A stretch of DNA of 64,000 nucleotides. Source: Veillonella sp. T11011-6 (lineage in GTDB: Bacteria > Bacillota > Negativicutes > Veillonellales > Veillonellaceae). Positions 1-7,889 of the stretch are shown here, piece after piece. Where the stretch lies: positions 243,501 to 307,500 of the forward strand of contig NZ_PPCW01000005.1 of the NCBI RefSeq assembly GCF_002959755.1. The letters run 5' to 3'. Made by a program: the position numbers and the translations under genes. Every line of letters begins with the position of its first letter. The stretch's first letter is position 1. The notes under the pieces are model-generated. The model saw only the letters and a list, made by a program, of their open reading frames with translations. It was not told the origin of the DNA and did no database searches.

Positions 1-282
1 CTAGACGGTTATATTACACATATGAATACAGAACAATGTGGTATTGCATCTGTTATGCTTGGCGCAGGTCGTACAGTTAAGGATGGTCCTATTGATTACA
101 GTGCAGGTATCGTAATGCATAAGAAAACAGGTGATACTGTTCGAGCTGGTGAAAGTATAGCTACTCTGTATGCTTCAGATGAAAGCTTGCTCGCCAATGC
201 TAGTAAAACGTATTTAGAGGCAATTACCTTTGGACAAACTGCACCAGCTGTGGTGGATACGATTCTTGATATGGTGGAATGA
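1..282 (+). CDS. pdp: Pyrimidine-nucleoside phosphorylase, C-terminal fragment
   Basis: Only the last 93 residues lie in the window; the gene runs off the left edge and the frame is open from base 1. The visible part matches the C-terminal domain of thymidine/pyrimidine-nucleoside phosphorylases, with GIASVMLGAGR, then IDYSAGIVMHKKTGD and GESIATLYA. These enzymes split thymidine, uridine or deoxyuridine with phosphate into base and (deoxy)ribose 1-phosphate in the cytoplasm. The cytidine deaminase gene follows within about 30 bases, which fits a pyrimidine-nucleoside salvage operon in which cytidine is deaminated to uridine and then phosphorolysed. Active-site residues are outside the window, so deoA versus pdp cannot be settled. 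Confidence 0.88.
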   Translation, partial: LDGYITHMNTEQCGIASVMLGAGRTVKDGPIDYSAGIVMHKKTGDTVRAGESIATLYASDESLLANASKTYLEAITFGQTAPAVVDTILDMVE

Positions 283-313
283 GGAAATCCATATGATAGA
301 AAAGGAAACACAT

Positions 314-709
314 ATGACAGAACAAGAAATTCAAAATCTTATCGAGCGTGCCATAGTAGCTCGTAAGAAAAGCTATAGTCCCTATTCCCATTTTGGTGTA
401 GGTGCAGCCCTTGTATGCGAGGATGGGAGTATTTATGAAGGCTGTAATATAGAAAATGCTTCCTATGGCTTAACGAACTGTGCAGAACGAACTGCTATAT
501 TTAAAGCTGTATCAGAAGGACATACAAAATTTAAGGCCCTTGCCGTAGTTGCTGATACGGAAGGACCTTGTGCACCTTGTGGCGCTTGTCGCCAGGTGAT
601 TTCTGAATTTGAAATACCACAGATTATTTTGGCTAATTTAAAAGGCAATTATAGAGTTGTTAGTCTTGATGAGTTATTACCATTTAGATTTGGCTCTGAT
701 AGTTTATAG
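314..709 (+). CDS. cdd: Cytidine deaminase
   Basis: Zinc-dependent enzyme converting (deoxy)cytidine to (deoxy)uridine. The 131-residue product has the family signatures: SPYSHFGVGAAL near the N-terminus, the NCAERTA motif (first zinc Cys and catalytic Glu) and PCGACRQV (the other two zinc Cys). Length equals that of homotetrameric bacterial Cdd. An ATG at 293 with its own GAGG is in frame 7 codons upstream; 314 is preferred because AAGGA lies at good spacing and the N-terminus then aligns with Bacillus Cdd. It follows the phosphorylase gene closely, so it is probably the last gene of a nucleoside-salvage operon, which ends at the hairpin just downstream. Confidence 0.93.
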   Translation: MTEQEIQNLIERAIVARKKSYSPYSHFGVGAALVCEDGSIYEGCNIENASYGLTNCAERTAIFKAVSEGHTKFKALAVVADTEGPCAPCGACRQVISEFEIPQIILANLKGNYRVVSLDELLPFRFGSDSL

Positions 710-713
710 TAAA

Positions 714-744
714 AAAAGAGACCACATATGTGGTCTCTTTTACT
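714..744. terminator. Bidirectional terminator between cdd and metQ
   Basis: A perfect 28-base palindrome, 714-741, is flanked by A-rich and T-rich tracts. It lies between the cdd stop and the convergent metQ stop, so it can serve both strands. Confidence 0.8.
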
Positions 745-751
745 TTATACC

Positions 752-1573
752 TTAGAATGCAGGAACAACTGCACCTTTGTATTTTTCTTCAATGAATTTT
801 TTGATTTCAGCGCTATGAAGTGCTTCCATTAATTTTTTGATGCGAGGATCACTTTCATTACCTTTTAGTACAGTTACAATATTTACGTAAGGGGAATCTT
901 TAGATTCGATGAACAATGCATCTTTACCAGGGTTAAGACCTGCATTTAATGCAAAGTTTGTGTTGATAGCTGCTAATGCAACATCGTCGATGGAACGAGG
1001 TACTTGAGCTGCTTCCAATTCAACGAATTGGTAACCATTAGGGTTGGAAGCGATATCTTGTACTGTAGATAAGATATTGCTGGAGTCTTTTAATGTAATA
1101 AGACCTGCTTTTTGTAATAACAATAATGCACGACCACCGTTTGTAGGGTCATTAGGGATAGCAATTTTAGCACCTTTAGGAAGATCTTTCAAATCTTTGA
1201 TTTGACGGGAATATAAGCCCATTGGTTCAAGATGAACACCACCAGCAGATACTAATGGAAGGTTATGAGCTTTTGCGAATTCATCCATGTAAGGTACATG
1301 TTGGAAGAAGTTTGCATCGATTTCTTTATCACCCAAAGCAAGGTTTGGTGTGTTGTAATCAGTGAATTCAGTGATTTGTAAATCAATACCATCTTTTGCC
1401 AAGATAGGTTTAACTTGTTCCAAGATTTCTGCGTGAGGTACTGCTGTAGCACCGATTTTTAATACTTGCTTGCCATTGCTAGCAGCTTGCTTGCTGTTGT
1501 CGTTACCGCAACCCGCGATCAATAAAGCACCGCCAAGGATTACAGTAGCCGCTAATGCTAAAAATTTTCTCAT
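752..1573 (-). CDS. metQ: MetQ-type methionine-binding lipoprotein
   Basis: Substrate-binding lipoprotein of the NlpA/MetQ family, which delivers L- or D-methionine to the MetNI ABC transporter. The N-terminus MRKFLALAATVILGG is a lipoprotein signal peptide with lipobox LIAGC, lipidated Cys at residue 22. Family motifs such as VGATAVPHAE-like 'IGATAVPHAE', DYNTPNLAL and NDPTNGGRALLLL are clear. The ATG at 1573 is chosen because AAGGAG lies 8 bases upstream; an in-frame GTG at 1582 overlaps that Shine-Dalgarno. A single-gene unit: its partner genes metN and metI are at 13.4-15.0 kb, apart from the binding protein. In a diderm the protein would face the periplasm. Confidence 0.93.
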   Translation of the reverse strand: MRKFLALAATVILGGALLIAGCGNDNSKQAASNGKQVLKIGATAVPHAEILEQVKPILAKDGIDLQITEFTDYNTPNLALGDKEIDANFFQHVPYMDEFAKAHNLPLVSAGGVHLEPMGLYSRQIKDLKDLPKGAKIAIPNDPTNGGRALLLLQKAGLITLKDSSNILSTVQDIASNPNGYQFVELEAAQVPRSIDDVALAAINTNFALNAGLNPGKDALFIESKDSPYVNIVTVLKGNESDPRIKKLMEALHSAEIKKFIEEKYKGAVVPAF

Positions 1574-1618
1574 TAGACACACTCCTTTTACAATTAGTTC
1601 ATTTAAAATATTACATTA

Positions 1619-1647
1619 ATAGTACTAAATTATTTCCTATCTATCAA
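1619..1647 (-). promoter_or_regulatory. Probable metQ promoter
   Basis: Reading the minus strand, TTGATA (1642-1647) and TACTAT (1619-1624) are separated by 17 bases, about 45 bases upstream of the metQ start. No S-box or T-box-like leader is visible between it and the gene. Confidence 0.45.
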
Positions 1648-1689
1648 GAAGGAATTATTGTGAGTTCTCCATAGTTTAAAGTTATAGCA

Positions 1690-1748
1690 AAAAGAGATTT
1701 TCAAACTAACATCTATAAAACGTTGTTAAAGTTTGGAAATCTCTCTTT
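1690..1748 (-). terminator. Terminator downstream of menA
   Basis: Long inverted repeat (arms 1690-1706 and 1730-1747) with a roughly 23-base loop; read on the minus strand the stem ends in CTCTTTTTGC. It follows the menA stop and separates it from metQ. Confidence 0.65.
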
Positions 1749-1792
1749 GTTTTATGTAATTGTATGTAGTGTATGTACGTATTGGTAAATAC

Positions 1793-2689
1793 TTATTTGC
1801 CAATAATTAAACCTATGGACCACATGATTTGGTAAATCATAGCTGCTCCCGCAGTGGTGTCCATCGCTTTGTCGAGCAGGAATTCATCTGTTTTTGTACT
1901 TAAGGTGTGTACAGTTTTGAAAGCTAGTGGTGCTGCGAAGAAGGCTAATAGGGAAAACCATGTCATGTGACCTACAATGATCCATGCAAGGATCCAAATA
2001 AAGTTGAATAGGTAGGTGATGCTCATCAAACTGAGGGCGCGTTCTCGGCCCAAAACGATTGGTAATGTACGACGACCGTGGCTTTCATCATTTCTAATAT
2101 CACGAATGTTATTAGTGAGCATAATGGAGCCAACTAGTAATGTAGATGGAATAGCAGGTATCAATAATGCTGAGGATAAGTCACGTGTCCATGCGTATCC
2201 TGTAATGAGTACGATAGCAAACCCCATAGCGATGCCAGAAGAAATTTCCCCAAACGGTGTACGGGAAATTGGTTTTGGACCGCCAGAATAGAGGAAGCTA
2301 ATTAGAATGCAAAGGAAACCTGCTGGAATATAGTACCAAGTAATGGTTGCCGATAGGTAAAGACCGATGATAATAGGTACTACCATGAGCACCTTAATCA
2401 TGGTAACGATAAGCTCTGGTGTAATGGCACCACGCGTAATAGAACCAGCATTACCAACCTTTTGCCCCGCATCGAGACCAGATTTAAAATCTTTATATTC
2501 ATTCCATAAATTAGCTACAATTTGAGCTGTTACAACAGCTAAAAATATTAAAACTGTATGGAAAATGGCAAGACCTGTACCGTGAGTGGCACCAAATGCA
2601 TAATAGCTAAAGGCTGCACCTAAAATGGTAGGCCCTAAAGCAGCTGCTAATGTACGAGGCCTAGTGAGTGGAATTATTTCTTGTATCAT
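1793..2689 (-). CDS. menA: 1,4-dihydroxy-2-naphthoate polyprenyltransferase (MenA/UbiA family)
   Basis: Integral membrane prenyltransferase that attaches the isoprenoid chain to 1,4-dihydroxy-2-naphthoate in menaquinone synthesis. The 298-residue product has the two Asp-rich motifs of the UbiA family, NLWNEYKDFKSGLD (residues about 65-80) and NNIRDIRNDESHGRRTLP (about 190-207), among eight or nine hydrophobic helices. The MenA assignment rather than another UbiA enzyme rests on motif similarity and on menG at the right edge of the window. The ATG at 2689 is chosen; its AAGGAG lies 23 bases upstream but a hairpin between the two would bring it to 8 bases (see findings). A GTG at 2713 directly abuts the Shine-Dalgarno and is unlikely. 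Confidence 0.87.
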   Translation of the reverse strand: MIQEIIPLTRPRTLAAALGPTILGAAFSYYAFGATHGTGLAIFHTVLIFLAVVTAQIVANLWNEYKDFKSGLDAGQKVGNAGSITRGAITPELIVTMIKVLMVVPIIIGLYLSATITWYYIPAGFLCILISFLYSGGPKPISRTPFGEISSGIAMGFAIVLITGYAWTRDLSSALLIPAIPSTLLVGSIMLTNNIRDIRNDESHGRRTLPIVLGRERALSLMSITYLFNFIWILAWIIVGHMTWFSLLAFFAAPLAFKTVHTLSTKTDEFLLDKAMDTTAGAAMIYQIMWSIGLIIGK

Positions 2690-2696
2690 AATAAAA

Positions 2697-2718
2697 GCAC
2701 ACCAAGTGTGCACTCCTT
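2697..2718 (-). promoter_or_regulatory. Hairpin between menA Shine-Dalgarno and start codon
   Basis: On the minus strand AAGGAG (2713-2718) is followed by a perfect hairpin, GCACAC-TTG-GTGTGC (2697-2711), then a short spacer and the ATG. Folding would reduce the spacing from 23 to 8 bases. Confidence 0.5.
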
Positions 2719-2929
2719 TCTATTTCTCATACCCTATATTTACATATCTATTTAAGTATTGTATAGCAGAACTGAAAGGTTGTAAATTAGACTATACAGT
2801 TATACATCTCCATATAGTATAATAATTAGTATATGCAGTATAGATTATCTTTTTGAAATCTTTATGGATGCAGTATGGATTATGAATATAATCTGTATAC
2901 GAATGTATTGTTAAATCGTGAGGTGTCTT

Positions 2930-3874
2930 ATGAGAGCTCTCAACAAAAAAATGATGACATTGGCTTGTGCTACATGCTTGACTATTGGCATGGGCGTAGT
3001 GGCATGTGCGGATACAGTAGATTTAGGCTATGGTTTATATGGCAGTACGTCACCTACGGTGAAGGCTGTAGAAGTCATGCGTGTTCCTACGGATGCAAAG
3101 CTGCGGAATAATGAGCAAAGCCAAATAATTTCAGTGGCAAACAAAGCAGCCGTTGATGCTGTTAATGCTAGTTTGAAATTGCAAGCACCGGCACAAATTG
3201 AACCTATGAAGGGTGATGTGTTAGATGGATTTTCCGTCTATCAATTGCAAGGGACGGATAAACAAGGTCACCATGTAGGTCAGTTAGTGGTTGTAGACTA
3301 TTCTAAAAATGCTATAGATCAAGTAATTGGTATGAATAAAACCATTTTAGAAAAGGTTCCAGACGCAAAAAAAACTGCAATAAAAAGCTCTATCTCTAAA
3401 TATGTAGATTCCTATTCTAAAGAGAAGGCTCAACAACAATTACAAGGCCTGAAGAGCAATACTATTGAAGGTGCTAAATTAGCTAAAGATCTAAAAACGA
3501 TAAATGATAAGTTGCCTGCTCAAATTATGGGTGCCTTTGATAAAATGCTTGCCACAGATAAGAACTTATCTCCTAAAAGTAAAGAAGAGTTCCGTTCTTA
3601 TGTAGATTTTATGGCGAAACAAGTGAGCCTTGATGCAACTCATGTGGCCTATAAGCCTGTCCAAACGCGTTATGGTACGGCTGTGACAGGCGATTTACGG
3701 GGTAGCCTTAAATATGACGGTTTTAGAAATACTTATTCCTTAATTGGTTATGCCGTTCCTACAGACAAAGGTGTAGCTTTACAGCTTTTATTATCTGATG
3801 ACTCTAGTCATGATTATTGGGCTAATGAGTTGAATCATATGTATCAAACACAATCTCTCAAGGGAGGTAAATAA
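2930..3874 (+). CDS. Secreted protein of unknown function, first of a paralogous pair
   Basis: 314 residues with a signal peptide (about residues 1-27, hydrophobic core LACATCLTIGMGVVACA, likely cut before DTV). No known domain is recognised. The mature part contains FSVYQLQGTDKQGHHVGQLVVVDYSK, a segment echoed in the next gene (FDVYQLQGADKTGQKDAYVVAVD), so the two are diverged paralogues. The ATG at 2930 is preferred over an in-frame GTG at 2918 because GAGGTG sits just upstream of it. The stop is one base before the next ATG, implying translational coupling. Likely periplasmic; function unknown. Confidence 0.8.
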   Translation: MRALNKKMMTLACATCLTIGMGVVACADTVDLGYGLYGSTSPTVKAVEVMRVPTDAKLRNNEQSQIISVANKAAVDAVNASLKLQAPAQIEPMKGDVLDGFSVYQLQGTDKQGHHVGQLVVVDYSKNAIDQVIGMNKTILEKVPDAKKTAIKSSISKYVDSYSKEKAQQQLQGLKSNTIEGAKLAKDLKTINDKLPAQIMGAFDKMLATDKNLSPKSKEEFRSYVDFMAKQVSLDATHVAYKPVQTRYGTAVTGDLRGSLKYDGFRNTYSLIGYAVPTDKGVALQLLLSDDSSHDYWANELNHMYQTQSLKGGK

Positions 3875-3875
3875 T

Positions 3876-4652
3876 ATGAAATCTTTGAAAGTCTTGGCTT
3901 GTGCAGCTTGCCTAGTGGGTACTGTATCTGGCGTAGGTTTTGCTAAGGATGTACAAACAATTGCAGGCTCCATGGTAGTGCCTAATAATGTAACTGTTGT
4001 TTCTGCATCCAAAACCAATACACGTGATTTTGTAGAAAAACAATTAAATGAGGAACCTACAAAATCTTCGATGGCGAATATGATGGTAAAGGAATTTTTC
4101 CAAAACTTTGGTACTACTTTTGATGTATACCAATTACAAGGGGCCGATAAAACAGGTCAAAAGGATGCATATGTAGTAGCGGTAGATGTTAAACAAATAG
4201 CACAGCGAGTAGCTAAAGATAAGACAAATGATCCTATGTTTGTAGCGGCTATGGCGGCTTTAGATAAAGGTCAAATTGATCCTGTTACTGAGCAACTCGT
4301 GCTAGGTGCCGTTAATAAAAAAATTCCCACAACCACAACTGTAGTCCCTTTAAATGATCCAAAACGTTATGCTAATCTTAAGACTCGGTCAGGTGAACTA
4401 CTTATAAAACCTAGAACGATTACTGTAGAAAATGCAGAACAAGTGCATCCTGTGGCAGGCACAAAATATCAAACCTATGCAGCAAGTTCTCGCTTATTAT
4501 ATGCGGATGGAGATGGTCAAACTCCGCTCTATGCAAATGCTGCATTTGTGTTGAAGCCAGGTAAACCGGTACTATACGTAGGTGTAACTACTGATGTACA
4601 ACGAGATTATTTCAAAACGATATTTGACAATGCCTTCAAATCTATTAAATAA
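3876..4652 (+). CDS. Secreted protein of unknown function, second of the pair
   Basis: 258 residues with an N-terminal signal peptide (MKSLKVLACAACLVGTVSGVGFA, cleavage before KDV). It shares the VYQLQGaDK-x-GQ...VVaVD core with the preceding gene and a similar C-terminal pattern in which a basic/hydrophobic strand precedes a YFKTIFDNAFKSI ending. GGGAGG inside the end of the upstream gene gives its ribosome binding site, and only one base separates the genes. It probably works in the envelope with its neighbour. No recognised enzymatic motif. Confidence 0.8.
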   Translation: MKSLKVLACAACLVGTVSGVGFAKDVQTIAGSMVVPNNVTVVSASKTNTRDFVEKQLNEEPTKSSMANMMVKEFFQNFGTTFDVYQLQGADKTGQKDAYVVAVDVKQIAQRVAKDKTNDPMFVAAMAALDKGQIDPVTEQLVLGAVNKKIPTTTTVVPLNDPKRYANLKTRSGELLIKPRTITVENAEQVHPVAGTKYQTYAASSRLLYADGDGQTPLYANAAFVLKPGKPVLYVGVTTDVQRDYFKTIFDNAFKSIK

Positions 4653-4768
4653 TTTGTTATAGATATACTTTCACAGAGTATGTCATATACAAGGTAATTA
4701 CTAATGTGAGTATGGTGGCATTAGAATAAACTATATTATTTTTTATTATATTTAAAAGGAGAATTATT

Positions 4769-5140
4769 ATGAAAACAATTTTCACAGACAAAGCACCAGC
4801 AGCAGTAGGTCCTTACTCTCAAGCTAAAGTAGTAGGCGGTTTATTATTCGCTTCTGGTCAAATTCCACTCAATCCTGCAACTGGTTCCATTGTTGAAGGC
4901 GGTATCGTAGAGCAAACTGAGCAAGTGTGCAAAAACATTGATGCTGTATTGGCTGAAGCAGGTTCTGACTTCTCCGAAGTTATTAAAACAACTTGTTTCT
5001 TGGCTGATATCGCCGATTTCAAAGCATTCAACGAAGTTTATGCTAAATATTTCACTTCTAAACCAGCTCGCTCTTGCATAGCAGTAAAAGATCTTCCATT
5101 GGGTGCTTTGGTAGAAGTGGAAATTATTGCGGAAGTATAA
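4769..5140 (+). CDS. ridA: RidA family reactive-intermediate deaminase
   Basis: 123-residue RidA/YjgF protein, which hydrolyses reactive enamine/imine intermediates released by PLP enzymes such as serine or threonine dehydratase. Family features: KAPAAVGPYSQA at the start, LFASGQIPLNP, and the C-terminal ARSCIAVKDLPLGALVEVEIIA, which includes the conserved Arg that binds the substrate carboxylate. AAAAGGAG lies upstream. The next gene, an L-cysteine desulfidase-like enzyme, starts one base after its stop; such an enzyme releases 2-aminoacrylate, the classic RidA substrate, so the pairing makes biochemical sense. Confidence 0.95.
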   Translation: MKTIFTDKAPAAVGPYSQAKVVGGLLFASGQIPLNPATGSIVEGGIVEQTEQVCKNIDAVLAEAGSDFSEVIKTTCFLADIADFKAFNEVYAKYFTSKPARSCIAVKDLPLGALVEVEIIAEV

Positions 5141-5141
5141 G

Positions 5142-6389
5142 ATGGATTATATTTCCTTGTTACAATCGGAGATGCGTCCTGCCTTCGGGTGCACTGAGCC
5201 AATTGCATTGGCTTATGCGGCTGCGAAGGCAGTCTCTGTTTTAGATGAGTTTCCTAACCATATTCACGCACGATGCAGCGCGAATATCATAAAAAATGTA
5301 AAATCCGTAGTCATTCCTAACTCTGGTGGTCGAAAAGGCCTTCAAGCTGCTACTACTCTTGGTGCCATCGTAGGTCACCCTGAGCGTGAGCTAGAGGTAT
5401 TAGAATCTGCTACAGATGAAGATCGTAAATGGCTCGGCACATTATTAGATGCCAACTTCTGTACCGTATCACTTGCGGAAGGTGTAGATAATCTTTATAT
5501 CGAAATCACTGCAGAAACAGATGAACATACAGCGGTCGTTCGCATTGAAAACGACCATACGAATGTAACCTATGTAGCTGTAGATGGTGGGATTGTGTCT
5601 GAAACAATCAATGAGATCAAGAAAGCCGCAAAAACGGAATATGCTATGACCTTTGATAGCATTTACGAATTTGCTAAAACGGCAGATATTTCTGGCATCA
5701 TTCCTCAAATCAAACAGCAAGTAGAATACAATACAGCTATTTCTCGAGAAGGTTTGTCCAATGATTATGGCTCCAATATTGGTCAGCTCTTATTGTTGGA
5801 TGAAGAAAATCCGTCTCTTGAAACAAAATGTAAAGCTCGTGCAGCGGCTGGATCCGATGCGCGTATGAGTGGGTGTCCATTGCCTGTAGTTATTTGTTCT
5901 GGCTCTGGTAACCAAGGGCTAACTGTATCTGTACCTATCATTACAACTGCTGAGGAACTTGGTAAAAGTGATGATGAATTGTACCGTGCTCTTGTTTTCG
6001 CTAACTTGTTAACGCTTTACGTTAAATCTGGCATTGGTAAACTATCCGCCTACTGCGGCGTTGTATCTGCTGGTGTAGTCAGTGTGGCAGGTATTGCCTT
6101 CCTAAAAGGCGATAGCAAAGATATCATTGAAAATACCTTGGTCAATGGTCTTGCTAGCCTATCCGGTATCGTATGTGATGGCGCGAAACCATCCTGCGCA
6201 GGTAAAATTGCTATCTCCCTTGATGGCGCCTTTATGGGCTATAAACAAGCCCGCCTTAACAAGAACTACCAAAAAGGCGATGGCCTTGTAGCATACTCCG
6301 TTGATGATACCATTCGCAGTATCGGTACTGTGGCTCAAGGTATGAAAGAAACGGACGTAGTAATCTTGAATGAAATGCTAAAACACTAA
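5142..6389 (+). CDS. L-cysteine desulfidase / UPF0597 (serine dehydratase alpha-like) protein
   Basis: 415-residue member of the UPF0597/CdsB family, relatives of the iron-sulfur serine dehydratase alpha chain. Visible signatures are AFGCTEPIALA (Cys17), CSGSGNQGL in the middle and DGAKPSCAGK near the C-terminus; these cysteines are the expected 4Fe-4S ligands. Family members break L-cysteine into pyruvate, sulfide and ammonia, or deaminate related amino acids. The ATG at 5142 is one base after ridA's stop, implying one transcript and coupling; an upstream in-frame TTG inside ridA is less likely. Substrate is inferred from family only. Confidence 0.85.
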   Translation: MDYISLLQSEMRPAFGCTEPIALAYAAAKAVSVLDEFPNHIHARCSANIIKNVKSVVIPNSGGRKGLQAATTLGAIVGHPERELEVLESATDEDRKWLGTLLDANFCTVSLAEGVDNLYIEITAETDEHTAVVRIENDHTNVTYVAVDGGIVSETINEIKKAAKTEYAMTFDSIYEFAKTADISGIIPQIKQQVEYNTAISREGLSNDYGSNIGQLLLLDEENPSLETKCKARAAAGSDARMSGCPLPVVICSGSGNQGLTVSVPIITTAEELGKSDDELYRALVFANLLTLYVKSGIGKLSAYCGVVSAGVVSVAGIAFLKGDSKDIIENTLVNGLASLSGIVCDGAKPSCAGKIAISLDGAFMGYKQARLNKNYQKGDGLVAYSVDDTIRSIGTVAQGMKETDVVILNEMLKH

Positions 6390-6403
6390 TTTAGCTAAAA
6401 ATA

Positions 6404-6429
6404 AAATCCCCCGTACGGGGGATTTTTTA
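6404..6429. terminator. Bidirectional terminator
   Basis: The perfect stem AAAATCCCCCGT/ACGGGGGATTTT (6404-6427), with an A tract before and a T tract after, sits between two convergent genes. Confidence 0.85.
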
Positions 6430-7614
6430 TTGTAATTTTTTAGGATCTTTTAATAGCAATGATGCCCCAAGGCCCCCTATTAGGAATGGCACAAGTGTCA
6501 TCATAGCGACCGGTAGGGAGTAGGTATCTGCTAGGTTACCCACAACAGGTGCGATTACACCACCGATGGTTTGGCTTACGCCGAGGGTGATACCCGATGC
6601 AAAGCCGATACTTTTAGCAAGATAGGTTTGGCCTAGTACGATAACTGGGCTGTAACTGATAGCTTTGGCCGCACCAATCATGAGTAGTAGCAAGTATGCT
6701 ACGGGCATCATGATAAGTGGTGAGAAATTAGGAACTTCGGTTAATAGGAACATAGCTGGTAACCAAACTAATAGGGATAGTCTAATAATCTTAATAGGAC
6801 CAAATTTATCACCTAATAGGCCACCGATGTATGTCATGAAAATACCAATGCTAAAGAATACAGTTAAGGCAAAGCTGCCTTGTTCTGGGCTAGTACCGAG
6901 TTCACGAGTCCAGAAGATAGGAATGAACGCATTGATAACGCGGAAGTTTACCGACTGGCTTAGGATGATAATGAACAAGATACCAAAGTATTTCCAATAG
7001 TTTTTTAGTGGTTTTGCGGCTACAGCCGGATTTTCTGTGGCTACTGCTTGATCGATGGTACGAGCATGCGCTACTATGCGAGGCATGAGGGCGAATAAGG
7101 CAGTAAATATAATGATGCCTGCCACTGTAAAAGCAGCTAATCCATGTGGACCTACTGTATAGGCGATGGCGCCTGCAAAGAGTGGACCAAAGGCAAAGCC
7201 AGAACTACCGCCAATGGCAAAGGTACCCATGGCCTTACCCTTTTTGCCACCACCGAGGCGGTTCATAATCTTCGCGCCTTCTGGATGGAAGATAGAGGAA
7301 CCTACACCAGCTAAGGTGGCGCAAACAAGGAGGCTTTCATAAGAGGTAACAAAGCCCATCATACCTGTACTACAGGCGGATAATAAAACACCAAAGGCAA
7401 TGAGCCGTGGCTGATTGATCTTGTCTGAAATATAGCCTAGTAATGGCTGTAATAATGACGATAATGCTGTATTAGCTAAAATAAGAAAACCTGCTTGCTC
7501 CAAACTCAGTCCATAGGTATAAATGAACAGTGGTAAGAGGGCAGGCAACACACTTTGACAAGAGTCATTAATCATATGGCTCAATGTGATGAGATACGGG
7601 TAATATTTTTTCAT
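6427..7614 (-). CDS. MFS exporter, fosmidomycin-resistance (Fsr) type
   Basis: 395-residue major facilitator with about 12 hydrophobic segments. The N-terminal helix pattern (HMINDSCQSVLPALLPLF), the motif GYISDKINQPRLIAFG between helices 2 and 3, and the IFHPEGAKIMNRLGGGKKGKAMG segment are characteristic of the Fsr subfamily, proton-driven drug exporters named for fosmidomycin resistance. The natural substrate here is unknown. It is monocistronic and its stop codon lies in the tail of the shared terminator. Confidence 0.85.
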   Translation of the reverse strand: MKKYYPYLITLSHMINDSCQSVLPALLPLFIYTYGLSLEQAGFLILANTALSSLLQPLLGYISDKINQPRLIAFGVLLSACSTGMMGFVTSYESLLVCATLAGVGSSIFHPEGAKIMNRLGGGKKGKAMGTFAIGGSSGFAFGPLFAGAIAYTVGPHGLAAFTVAGIIIFTALFALMPRIVAHARTIDQAVATENPAVAAKPLKNYWKYFGILFIIILSQSVNFRVINAFIPIFWTRELGTSPEQGSFALTVFFSIGIFMTYIGGLLGDKFGPIKIIRLSLLVWLPAMFLLTEVPNFSPLIMMPVAYLLLLMIGAAKAISYSPVIVLGQTYLAKSIGFASGITLGVSQTIGGVIAPVVGNLADTYSLPVAMMTLVPFLIGGLGASLLLKDPKKLQ

Positions 7615-7756
7615 AGTCGTGTCCCCTTGAGTCTATTTAATAGCAGTAATTATATCTTGTGTATATTATAACTCATAAAGTTACCAAAGTATTGATAAAT
7701 ATAGACTAATTATATAGGTAACAATAGTGTTATATAAATTGGGTCAATATAGATAC

Positions 7757-7786
7757 AAAAAAAGCGCTAACCATAGTTAGCGCTTT
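7757..7786 (-). terminator. Terminator of the tadA/tRNA-Ser unit
   Basis: The 11-base perfect stem AAAGCGCTAAC/GTTAGCGCTTT has a 4-base loop. On the minus strand it runs into a T tract, just beyond the tRNA-Ser 3' end. Confidence 0.85.
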
Positions 7787-7798
7787 ATATAGTTTAGT

Positions 7799-7889
7799 TG
7801 GCAGAGGAGGAGGGATTTGAACCCCCGCGCCGGTTGCCCGACCTACCGCATTTCGAGTGCGGACCCTTCAGCCTCTTGGGTACTCCTCC
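7799..7889 (-). tRNA. tRNA-Ser(CGA)
   Basis: A 91-base class II tRNA. The acceptor strand GGAGGAG pairs with CTCCTCT (one G-U). The anticodon stem-loop is CCGCA-CTCGAAA-TGCGG, giving anticodon CGA. There is a long variable arm, a TTCAAAT T-loop, discriminator G and an encoded CCA at 7799-7801. Its 5' 47 bases are also the last codons and stop of tadA on the same strand, so the two products come from overlapping RNA. Confidence 0.95.

Noticed and set aside
1583..1690. SAM or T-box riboswitch upstream of metQ
   Set aside because: The leader is too short and lacks the paired elements; only a plain promoter is seen.
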